From positions 1 through 28,901 of the IMG/VR virus record IMGVR_UViG_3300025108_000274: a DNA stretch of 28,901 bases; one strand, given 5' to 3'. Shown here piece by piece: positions 11,201-19,600 of this stretch (position 1 is the stretch's first letter; each line of letters opens with the position of its first letter). The notes below the pieces were generated by a model. The model made no database searches. It had not been told where the DNA came from and saw nothing but the letters and a program-made list of their open reading frames with translations. The stretch comes from a virus. Position numbers and translations under genes: made by a program.

Positions 11201-13116
11201 ATATCTTATCTGGAATAATTAATACTAATGACATTGTTAGTAGTACTGGAACTATTCAAACAATAAACTCTACAACATTAACCACAAATACTGCCGGAGT
11301 TGACACATTAACTGTCTCCAATATTGCATCTGCATCATCTTTAAATGTTACTGCAGTAACAGAATTTAGTCAAAATGTTCTAGTTGGAAGCAATCTTGAA
11401 ATTACTGCTACTAATGGTAATATTACTACCAACGGAACATTAAGATCCAATGCTAGTGTTAATGTTAGTGGGAAACTCGCTATCAATAACAGCACAATTT
11501 CTTCAATTGGAACTAATGATCTGATTTTATCTCCAGCTGGAGGAAAATTAGTCAAAGTAGACACAACAACTTCACTACTTATTCCAGTTGGTACTAGTTT
11601 AGAAAGACCAACGTTTACTACGGGTGAAGGAGATGGTGCAATTCGTTTCAACACCGTAAGTGGTCAGTATGAAGGATATAATGCTACAACACAATCATGG
11701 TCATCACTTGGTGGGGTTCGTGATATTGATGGCAACACTTATATTCTAGCAGAACTTACTGCAGGATCAAATGATAATATTTTATATTTTTATAATGATA
11801 ACAATAATACACTACAATTAACTACAAATCAATTACGTTTTGAAAGTGTAAAAGAACTTGCATCACCTAGATTAGGAATTCCAGCATATACAGAATGGAC
11901 GGCAAATACTCCAGTAACAACTGGTCAGTATCTTAAATATAGAAATAATTTATATGAAGTAACATCTGATGGCAGCACAGGAACATCTGGTAGCGAACCT
12001 ATACATGTTTCTGGCACTCAAAATAATGGAACGGCACAGTTAAATTGGAGTCAAATTGCAGTTTCTCCAATTATCTTTAATGAAGCAGAAGAAGTTAGAG
12101 TTGGTCCTAACAAAGACTGTCCGCTAATTGTTAACTCTGAAATTAAAATTAGTTCTAATGAAATTTCTTCTCTCGTTGAAAATTTAGTTTTTAAACCAAA
12201 TTCAGGAAAACAAACTATTGTTGATTCCAATACTCACTTCAGAATTCCTGCAGGTGATAATAATGCAAAAAATCTTGCGCCAGCTGGTCCTGGTTCTATT
12301 AGATTTAATACAGAAATTTTACAATTTGAAGGATATAGTGGTAATAACTGGTCTTCTCTTGGTGGTGTAAGAGATGTTGATGGGAATACGTATATTATTC
12401 CTGAAACTGCTCCTGCAGCAAACGAAAATATTTTATATTTTTATAATAATAATGTAAACACTTTACAACTTTCTGTAAGTTCGTTAGATTTTACTAATAT
12501 TGACACTATTACTACTGGAGGAAATAGTTTAGAACTTAGTGCGGAAATTGTAACGTTAAATGCTGGTGATACTACTGTTGACAACACTAGTGCTGACCGT
12601 ACATTTATTAGTAGCACAAAACAATATCTTGATTTTGGTCTGTCTTCTGGATTAAATGTAGATCCTATTTTGAGACTGGATGATCAAGGTGATGTTTTCT
12701 TAAACACAACTTTTGGAAGTGGATCTTTTAACGGTGTTAAAGTTCTTGACGGAGCACTAAAAGAATTTGAACTAGCAGATTATAAAATTAGCACAGCAAC
12801 ATTTGCGTTAATTAAAGGTGGATCTGAATCTTCTTCTGTTATTTTATATCCAAGTGGAAGTAGTAAAGGATGTAAAATAACAGTAGTTTCTAAATCTGCA
12901 TCTGGTAAAAGATCTATGACAGAGTATTCAGTTATAGATAATGGCACAGACATCTTCCATAATGAATATGCGTCTTTGAATACTTCTGCTGATCAGTATA
13001 CATCTGTTTTTGATCTTACTGCTGCAACAGAACCCAGAATAACTTTATCTTTGTCAGATGATCATGACACTGGTGATATTGTTAACTTCACCGTACTAAT
13101 ACAGGAAATTAAGTAA
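8275..13116 (+). CDS. Modular tail-fibre-like virion protein with cupredoxin-like domains (1613 aa)
   Basis: A large beta-rich protein built from repeats, with no signal peptide. Approximate order: N-terminal segment (1-100); GxxY-type beta repeats (110-240); a cupredoxin-like domain (246-358) with H297, C346, H349 and M352; more GxxY repeats (375-500); two tandem 'T-x-TVAST-x-GI' modules (505-640); another GxxY repeat (655-690); a second cupredoxin-like domain (763-945) interrupted by a third copy of the same module; a duplicated segment (1063-1199 and 1283-1419), each copy holding 'IRFNT ... W-SSLGGVRD'; a W/Y-rich module between the copies (1205-1262); and a C-terminal region ending VLIQEIK. 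The IRFNT/YNG-W and GGVRD-DGNTY pieces are typical of marine T4-like phage fibre proteins. ATG 8275 overlaps the upstream gene and is preceded by a purine-rich stretch. A virion fibre or baseplate role is inferred; copper binding is a hypothesis. Confidence 0.8.
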   Translation: MPAINVARTDTFEKQRLKINEIGSQIFNVTAGGSDLATGNLKLGNGSRIAPSLSFTNDAQVGIYRPSGGTLGLVGGAKNIIDFSNEDIFSYRNISFRKKVLSDANLTLTSSGLNYDFGTYNNISVVGGSGDLGTLDIEVVAYSGTITNTGQNYNPGSFSNVSLAGGNGTNATVDFTVDAIDGSITSNGSQYAPGQYQNVNLQNGTGSSATANITITGEETISGSISNAGSLYANNIYNGVAIRNDATAVYVLSSVANPGSPPPNNVYQINGITQQALTLIKGNTYRFDISDSSLSTHPLQFLTAGGAALDFQSYVVNKVGTEGTAESFIDLIISPNAPSEALKYDCQNHPNMGATMTVGTGSAGVSGSGMTANFEVVGGAIQNFAIASQGNGYKVNDSLTVAAFDLGGTGSGFLYNINSITYTGTVTDVSIISSGQNYVLGDVLTANDSDLGNGGGSGFEYTVNTSPGIIKDLTFVDRGTNYQTNDVLTLQTGLSGITGDFIVPITGVSATTDGSTTVTVASTVGIYSGMVITVSAGPGDLAPNTTVDTILNSTSFTVSQNSVASGSLTLDFATSGSSDEVIVSSIAGISVGDIPTVSSGVGVLPANTTITNINELGSSITLSNTPTSGGPVTLTISPAYGVGTTPFAYQILNLGAVSTVSVNNPGNGYNQGDLLSVSPTDLIQPTTYSVKSPTVQTLTFSGSVSTSLLSVGDILDYDDGTFVSSFEIINITASGPNISDVTVIGETLQPSNILVKQGTSSPQLTINTVSNGFRFLIDTGGGFTLTPDLTLYVGNTYAFDLSDSTNSSHSFAFSKFRDGIHSPSKIENISTSLVSGSRVITVASTTGILAGMELEKISGDGEFLIGTVVESVDSGTQITLSQNPTSAGAIILTFAGTEYTDGVVRTSNLLTLKITEGTPSPLYYFCNNSGATHTNMGGEDNTEAEITIDPNNPKTFGSGFQLSVDNSSSTDTVKIDILSGIINTNDIVSSTGTIQTINSTTLTTNTAGVDTLTVSNIASASSLNVTAVTEFSQNVLVGSNLEITATNGNITTNGTLRSNASVNVSGKLAINNSTISSIGTNDLILSPAGGKLVKVDTTTSLLIPVGTSLERPTFTTGEGDGAIRFNTVSGQYEGYNATTQSWSSLGGVRDIDGNTYILAELTAGSNDNILYFYNDNNNTLQLTTNQLRFESVKELASPRLGIPAYTEWTANTPVTTGQYLKYRNNLYEVTSDGSTGTSGSEPIHVSGTQNNGTAQLNWSQIAVSPIIFNEAEEVRVGPNKDCPLIVNSEIKISSNEISSLVENLVFKPNSGKQTIVDSNTHFRIPAGDNNAKNLAPAGPGSIRFNTEILQFEGYSGNNWSSLGGVRDVDGNTYIIPETAPAANENILYFYNNNVNTLQLSVSSLDFTNIDTITTGGNSLELSAEIVTLNAGDTTVDNTSADRTFISSTKQYLDFGLSSGLNVDPILRLDDQGDVFLNTTFGSGSFNGVKVLDGALKEFELADYKISTATFALIKGGSESSSVILYPSGSSKGCKITVVSKSASGKRSMTEYSVIDNGTDIFHNEYASLNTSADQYTSVFDLTAATEPRITLSLSDDHDTGDIVNFTVLIQEIK
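9010..9345 (+). other. Cupredoxin-like domain 1 with complete type-1 copper ligand pattern
   Basis: Residues about 246-358 of the 1613-residue protein read as a small beta-barrel of the cupredoxin type: 'GNTYRFDISDSS' followed by 'THPLQF' (H297), a variable loop, then 'LKYDCQNHPNMG' (C346, H349, M352). The spacing C-x2-H-x2-M is that of amicyanin, and the upstream His in a 'x-H-P-x-x-F' strand matches the first ligand of plastocyanin-like proteins. The residues are seen directly. The fold and actual copper binding are inferred and not shown. Bacterial cupredoxins are normally periplasmic and exported, so one inside a phage fibre would be loaded, if at all, after lysis or outside the cell. Confidence 0.6.
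9790..10190 (+). repeat. Two tandem 'TVAST-GI' beta modules in the fibre protein
   Basis: Two consecutive segments of about 65 residues share the pattern 'T-x-V-T-V-AS-x-x-GI-x-x-GM ... T-x-I-x-x-(S/T)-x-x-x-(S/L)-x-N' and end in short hydrophobic strands (SLTLDF, VTLTIS). A third copy is inserted in cupredoxin-like domain 2 (about nt 10765-10965). They look like small beta-sandwich or hairpin modules used as spacers; the exact fold is not recognised. Confidence 0.5.
10561..11110 (+). other. Cupredoxin-like domain 2, split by an inserted beta module
   Basis: Residues about 763-945 repeat the plan of domain 1: 'GNTYAFDLSDST', then 'SSHSFAF' (H809), then 'YYFCNNSGATHTNMGG' (C926, H933, M936). 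H809 and C926 are 117 residues apart, against 49 in domain 1. The extra length is largely a 'SRVITVASTTGILAGM ... ITLSQNPTSAG' module (about nt 10765-10965) that also occurs twice in tandem at nt 9790-10190. The ligand loop is C-x6-H-x2-M, four residues longer than in domain 1, so metal binding may be altered or lost. Confidence 0.5.
11461..12530 (+). repeat. Duplicated fibre segment with IRFNT and GGVRD-DGNTY motifs
   Basis: Two copies (nt about 11461-11870 and 12121-12530) follow the same order: a short 'ISS ... L-x-x-x-P-x-x-GK' strand pair, an 'IP-x-G' turn, 'IRFNT', a 'Y ... W-SSLGGVRD' segment, 'DGNTYI', then 'N-x-NILYFYN' and 'TLQL'. The DNA is diverged but alignable. A W/Y-rich module of about 58 residues separates the copies. 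This indicates an internal duplication followed by, or together with, insertion of a separate module. Confidence 0.65.
11887..12060 (+). repeat. W/Y-rich module, copy in the 1613-residue protein
   Basis: Residues about 1205-1262 contain W1208, 'GQYLKYRNNLYEVTSDG', 'GTSGSEPIHVSG' and 'NGTAQLNW'. The same plan recurs at nt 14230-14405 in the 3126-residue protein (W193, 'YRYSVSNVYQATNTG', 'GSLSPEHKDG', 'NGTVNF'). Aromatic residues around a short 'G-x-x-x-x-x-Y' core recall small carbohydrate-binding modules of the CBM5/12 type, but that similarity is weak and only by eye. Confidence 0.45.
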
Positions 13117-13117
13117 A

Positions 13118-13618
13118 ATGACAATAAATCTAAAAGAATTTGAATCTCTTGGAGGATTCTCTATTGGTGATGTTTCTATTGTTGATAAAGATAAAAATGC
13201 AAAAGATTTTAATACTCTAGAAATTAAAAATTCTTTTCATCCAGATAGTAATGTAGTTAGATATATTCTAAGAGGTCTTAATACTTCTACGCTTGAGTTG
13301 GATAATGTTGGAACTAACATCACACTTTCAAATAATACAATGAACTTTATTACGGGGCATTATATTGCTGTAAATCCATCTGGAGTTGTGTATTCGGGAA
13401 AATTGGAAAGTTCTGTTTATACTGCAGGTGATGGCGCTACCACAGTTCTTTCTAGTATGGAGACAGTTATTAAACAGGATGTTCCCGTTTCAGAATCTTG
13501 GACTATTGAACCTTTTACCGCAACCAATCGTTTTAGTTATTCGACTATAAGATCAGGAACAGTGCAAACAATTAAATGGGCAGTATCTACCGAGGTTGTA
13601 AGTATTACCTGGGCTTAG
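13118..13618 (+). CDS. Virion-region protein of unknown function (166 aa)
   Basis: It starts one base after the stop of the 1613-residue fibre gene, with AGGA about 12 bases upstream of the ATG, so it is probably translated from the same message. The sequence has no cysteine, no membrane segment and no signal peptide. It is rich in Ser, Thr, Asn and beta-forming residues (for example 'TLELDNVGTNITLSNN' and 'GHYIAVNPSGVVYSG') and ends in a hydrophobic strand (TEVVSITWA). I do not recognise a defined family. Location and composition suggest a small structural or fibre-associated protein. It closes the first transcription unit: a CTAAATA box follows two bases after its stop. Confidence 0.8.
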   Translation: MTINLKEFESLGGFSIGDVSIVDKDKNAKDFNTLEIKNSFHPDSNVVRYILRGLNTSTLELDNVGTNITLSNNTMNFITGHYIAVNPSGVVYSGKLESSVYTAGDGATTVLSSMETVIKQDVPVSESWTIEPFTATNRFSYSTIRSGTVQTIKWAVSTEVVSITWA

Positions 13619-13619
13619 T

Positions 13620-13627
13620 GCTAAATA
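13620..13627 (+). promoter_or_regulatory. Putative late promoter box (GCTAAATA)
   Basis: GCTAAATA lies between genes, 35 bases before the ATG of the 3126-residue fibre gene. It resembles the T4 late promoter TATAAATA and recurs, with the core TAAATA, before five other units in this window. Confidence 0.55.
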
Positions 13628-13662
13628 TATTATAGGAAAAAAGTCAAGGATACGACAGCGCC

Positions 13663-16600
13663 ATGAGTTTTCATATTAATTCCGATAAAGAAAAAATTAG
13701 GGGCGTAAACCCTAAACTCATCGGTGATAATGAAGCTACAATTAGGGTAGGCACTGGGGCAAATGAACAGGAAATCATGCGCCTACAGAAAGATCCTGTT
13801 AGTGGTCTTCCCCGTGTAGGTATCAATAGAACAGGTCAAAGAGTCAATAATATTGATATAGATCAAGGTGGATCTGGATACAATCAAGTTCCATTGGTTG
13901 TTATTGATCCACCAGCAGATGGTGGAACTCAAGCTCAAGCATCTGCTTCTGTTTTTAACGGCAGGGTTGTTTCTGTTTCGGTTAATGATCCTGGTACTGG
14001 ATATACATCTGTACCTAATGTTTCATTTACGGGAGGAAATGGTTCTGGTGCTGCAGCAACTGCTTTTCTTGATACTGTTGAGTTTGAACTTGACATCAAT
14101 GGTGCTATCAGAACATCAACATCTATCATTTCTGATACAGCAAGAATTTTAAATCTGGATATTGAGAACTTTGTTACTCCAGATTTGAACATGAGGGCAC
14201 CGAACCTCAAAACATTTATGAATGGCACTGGGACGCCATGGGCTGCAAATGTTATTGTACAGAAAGATCAATACCGATATTCTGTTTCTAATGTTTATCA
14301 AGCAACGAATACAGGAACTACTGGATCACTATCTCCAGAACACAAAGATGGCATTGAAGCAAATGGAACTGTAAACTTTAAGCATATTGGTTTTAGGGTA
14401 AGCACTCCAACAGAATTTCAGTATTTAGAAACAGGTGAAGCAGGAGCATTCCCTCGTTCTATCACTCCTCTACTTGGTGATAGATCAGATAAGATTGCTA
14501 CTACAGAATACGTCCTCAACCTAGCAACCAATGACGTTGGTGGTCGTGTTTATGTTTCACAGCAAATTGGTTCCGACTTAAATGACGGTCGTTCTGCTGT
14601 AAACCCTGTCCGTAGTATTAAAAAAGCAGCACAGATTGCATGGTCCACCCCTGGTGTTAAGGAAACACTGATTGTTTCTGGTGGAGACTATGTAGAAGAC
14701 AATCCTATCTCACTGCCACCTGATTGCTCTGTTGTTGGTGATAACCTTCGTTTGGTAATTATCAGACCTGGTAATGTTGGTAAACATATCTTTAAATTTG
14801 GTGATAAAAACTATGTCACTGGTGTAACATATAGAGATAAAGTTGACTCTAACGGTGATCCCACTGGAACGTGGGACTTTGCTATGGTCTTTGATGACAA
14901 GCAAAGAATCATTATTGATAACGAAGTCAATGGAGACTTTGGTGTTGAGTTTCCAATTGGACATCAGGTTTTTGGACCAGATAGATTTCGTATTTCTTTC
15001 CAAAATAACACAGGACTAGCATTACTACAATCAGGAGTTCAACTCCTAGGTTTGAACACTGGTGCTAGAGCAGATAGTTCTGGTGTATCGTTTACTGCAA
15101 CAACCGGATCAAATGCATTTATTTCCGGCACAATTGATGTAGAATTAAAATCTGGTTCTTTTATTGAAGGAGACCAGTATAGTTATATTACATCAGCTGC
15201 AGTTGGCGGCGCATTCTCTCAAACAATTAGTGGCACTTCGGGAGAAAATACTCTAAGGTTTACTACAGATCCATCAACAGATCTTCCAGTAAACAACGTT
15301 GTTTTCTTGGACGATACCGACAACTCATCATTCACTTCAGGTTTTTATCAAGTTTCGGTTGTTAACAATGGTAATGCACCCACGTATTGGGATGTTACTT
15401 TTGTTCCTATTTTAGGTGCAGTGGGATGGGACAGCACTTTATCTGATACAACAATCACGGTTAGTTCTGCAACACCAACAACAAATACTATTGATAGCAC
15501 AAACCTTAAGTCAATTAGAGCTGAAGGTGAAGTTGTTTCTTATGATGAAGATATTATATCAACTCTGCCAATCACTAGATTAGATTTCTCTCTACAGGGA
15601 GATCCTAGTATTGCTACTGGTGGTTTCCAATCGGATATTTATGGAGACGCAGAAGATATTGGCGGTGTTGTTGTTTATACTAGTGCTCTTGTAGGTAGAA
15701 CTAACTTCCACGAATTTAAAGAAGGTCAAGAAATTATTCTTGAAAACCTCCCAACTTCTGGACCAGACTTATCGTTCTTAAATGGAAAGCAAAGAATTTA
15801 CAAAGTCCTAGAAGATGCTGATGGTCGCGCACGACGTTTTGTTATTCCAAAAAAAGTCCCCTCTTTAACAACTGCAAATTTCTCCCCAAGTGAATTTGCT
15901 GTAGTAAAATCATATTCTAAGTCGGTCACACTTTCATTACTAAACTCACCAAATAAATTTGCTGTAGCAACTCCTGCTGAAAGAAGATATCAGGATGCTT
16001 GTCAGTTAATTAGAAATAATAGAGACTACATCGCAGAAGAAGTAGTTGGTATTATTAACGATCAATTTAAATCAGATTACTATTCTGTATACAATTTGGA
16101 TACAGGTAATAATACATTTGACATTTATCTAGGTCCACTAGATCATGCAAACACATATGTCAGTGGTGGTACTGTAACATTTGGAGGAACTTCTTATGCT
16201 ATTAGCGATTTTGTATACGACACTGCAGTAACTGGTGTAGCTACTATTACAACAACTGCAGTTGCCATTGCTGCATTGTCTGAAGATGACACTGTTCAGT
16301 TAGCAGATATTTTAATCTCTTGCACTGCCGGTGAGAAAATTTATCCCTCATATAGTTCACCAACAAATGTAAATAATGGGTCTAACGGTGATGAGCAATG
16401 TAAGCAAGACGTTGTTCATTTCCTAAATGCTCTTGTAAGAGACCTTGAGTTTGGATCTAATCACAACATTATCGAAGCTGCTTCTAAGTATATTATTGAT
16501 GGAAAGATTGCTTTTATTGAAGACGAAATTATTCAAAATGTTCGTGCAATTGAATATGCTAGAGAGTTAGCAATTTATGCAATGTGTAATTGGAGGATCA

Positions 16601-19600
16601 AGAACAGAACTGTTTCGGATCCTTTATACGTCACAAAGTATGCTACATCAGTAAGGTATACAGATCCCACTATTGTTAATACAACAGCAGGAACTCCTGC
16701 TTGTGATGATGTAAGATCTGCTATTGATACACTAGCATACCTTTGGGCTGATGTTATTACTAATGATGCATCTGGAACATATCTTGATGCTGCTTATCTA
16801 ATTGCTAAAAATGCTGATTTGATTGCAGACCAAGCACTTATCGATACTGAGATAACATATCCAACTTTAGGTCTTTCAAATATTCGCCAGAGAAAATGTC
16901 TTAGAGATATTAGACTTGTAATTGAAGGTCTTGTAAGAGATTTAGTTCTTGGAGGAAACCATGGTATTGTTTCTGCTGCAGAATCGTATTTCAGTGGTAC
17001 TGTCCTTTCTGGAATTCCAGAAGCACAGTTAGAGGAAACTAGGTATGCATTTCAGCAAGTAAAAGATCTTGCTATTGCGGCAATGCGTAACTGGACGGAT
17101 GGAGATGTTTTAGCTACGACACCATCTACTGCTACGTATGCTCCAAACACTGGAGTATTCACAGTAACATTCCCAAATCCAGCAACACCTCCAGTAGCAA
17201 ATCAAGACAGAATTGCTTTTGCTGAAGGAGCAATTACATTCAGTTGCGCCCATGATGGTGGTGGTAATGATGCAAGTCCATATAGAACAGACGCAAATTT
17301 CGGACAAAGTTTCTTAATTACCAATGTTTCAAACAATGGTGGAAATACTATTGTTACTGCCAACGTTGGTGTAGGTGGAAGCAATACGGACTCACACACG
17401 TTTGCAGGTGCATTAGCAAATGGAACTAAAATTATCTATACTCCATTTGCAACAACTTCACTTATTCCAAAATTTGAAGATTGGAGTATTCTAGAAGATA
17501 GTGCAAACCCATCATGTGCTGCTATTGCTTCTGCTATCACAACAGCACTAGCAACTTTTGATAGTATTTTAGAGTATGCTTCTGATCCTGTTAATGGCGC
17601 ATCTCCTGGATCTATTGCACAAACCTTTGGAACTTTATATGAAACTAATAGTCTTCTAACTTATCCTAGTAGTTTTGTTAACGACTTCGGTAGTAATAAA
17701 ATGGCAGTTCGTGGTGTATATGATGATTTGCCAATTATCGAAGCATCTCCGTATACACAGAATGCTTCTGTCATCTCCTTTAGAGGTGGCGGTGGTGCAG
17801 AAATTGATGGTGATAAGGTTAAGCAACCTAACTGCCCCTTCCCTGGTCTAGAACCAGACGGAACAGCATCGTTCCCTAATCAGGGTAAGTCGATGGTTGC
17901 TGCGGCATTCACGATTGTTTCCTTTGGTGGCACAGGATATAAAGTTATCAATGATGGTTATACCCAGTTAGTTTCTGTCTTCGTTATCTTCTGCCAAGAT
18001 GGTGTTCTTTGCGAGACTGGTGGTTATGCTTCTATCACCAACTCTGCTACTAACTTCGGAACCTTTGCTTTAAGAGGAACAGGTTTCCGTAAAGACCCAT
18101 ATGAATTTGACGCTGGCACAGTTAATGTTGTTTCTCAAACACCAACTGGTAGAACTATTCTTACTGTTGGTAATATCGGAAGAGAACCGCTAGAACATTA
18201 TATTGTTAAAATTGATGGATATACAAATGCAGATCCAGATAAAGAATTCTTTATCGAATCTGTAAGTGCAGTTACTGTCGGACCTCCTTTTACAGCAACA
18301 CTTACACTTGATGATGGTGTTGGCAATGGACTATCTCTCATTCGCGAATCTGATGGAGCAACTGTTTCTGGTTTAACAGCACTACAGCAAGCATTGACAC
18401 CATCAGGAGCATCAAATGCTGTTATTAGATTACACAGACCATCTATTGTTAACTCTTCTTCTCACACTTGGGAATTTGCAGGTTCAGGAACTAACTACTT
18501 AGCTCTTCCCGAAAACGGTGGAACTAAAGTTGAGGCAAATGAGCAAGTATCTCAAAACTATGGTCGTGTATATGTCTCAGGTACTGATGAACTAGGAGAC
18601 TTTAAGGTTGGAACATTTGCGAGAATTGAAAACAGAACTGGTAATATCACCTTTACTGGCACGGTTACCATCTCAGAAGTTGAATTCTTGAAACTGAAAG
18701 GTGGCGACGTTGTTGTTACCGGATTCGATAACTCGAATACTCTTGGTGGTGCTAATGCCACTGACTCTAAACTACCTACACAGAAAGCAGTTAAAGATTA
18801 TATCACAAATAACCTTGGACCTTTCATCAACAAACCATATTCTACGAACGCTGTTCCTAGAGCACTGGTTGAACTTACAGATTCTGGTAAGATCTCTCTC
18901 GATCAAATCCCAGCATTAAGACCATTTAGTATTTTTACTGTCGTAAATGAAACAGAAAGACTTTCTATCGACGGAGCACTTGCTGGAGATATTGCTATTC
19001 AAGATAATAGTGATGTTGTAGATGGATCACCACAATCGTTCATTTTGAATAATGATTTAACAAGTCTGTTCCTTGGATTTGCTGTTGATGCATCACTAGC
19101 ATTTACTATCGGTGATGTATTTACTGGTTCTCCATCTACAGGTAGGATTCAATCTACTGAGTATAGGGAAGGTGTATTATATAAAATCAATATTACAGAC
19201 GGTGGTTCTGGATATACTGTTGCTCCAACGGTAACAATTTCTGGCGGTAATCCATCAGCAGGTTCTGTTGCTGCTACAGCAACTTGTACTATTGCTAATG
19301 GCGAAGTTGTTACTATTACTGTCACAGAAAATGCAAGTTATGTTGGTGGATTGGGATACACTACACAACCAGTAATTACTATTGCGGCACCTCCGGGAGC
19401 TGGCACACAAGCAACTGCTACTGCACTAACTGAAAGTAGATTGTATGGTAATATTGTTAATCAGATCAAGATGCTTGATACTGATACATTTGATGATAGC
19501 AGCAGTCCTGCAAATACAATTAATATTCTCAGGGTTGTCAATACATCATCATCACTTATTAGCAACTGGGTATCACTAAGTAGTGAAGCAGTTGGTGTTG

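Noticed and set aside
8275-13116. Host-derived plastocyanin as an auxiliary photosynthesis gene
   Set aside because: The cupredoxin-like segments are internal parts of a large fibre-like protein with no signal peptide. The C-x2-H-x2-M spacing differs from plastocyanin's C-x2-H-x4-M.
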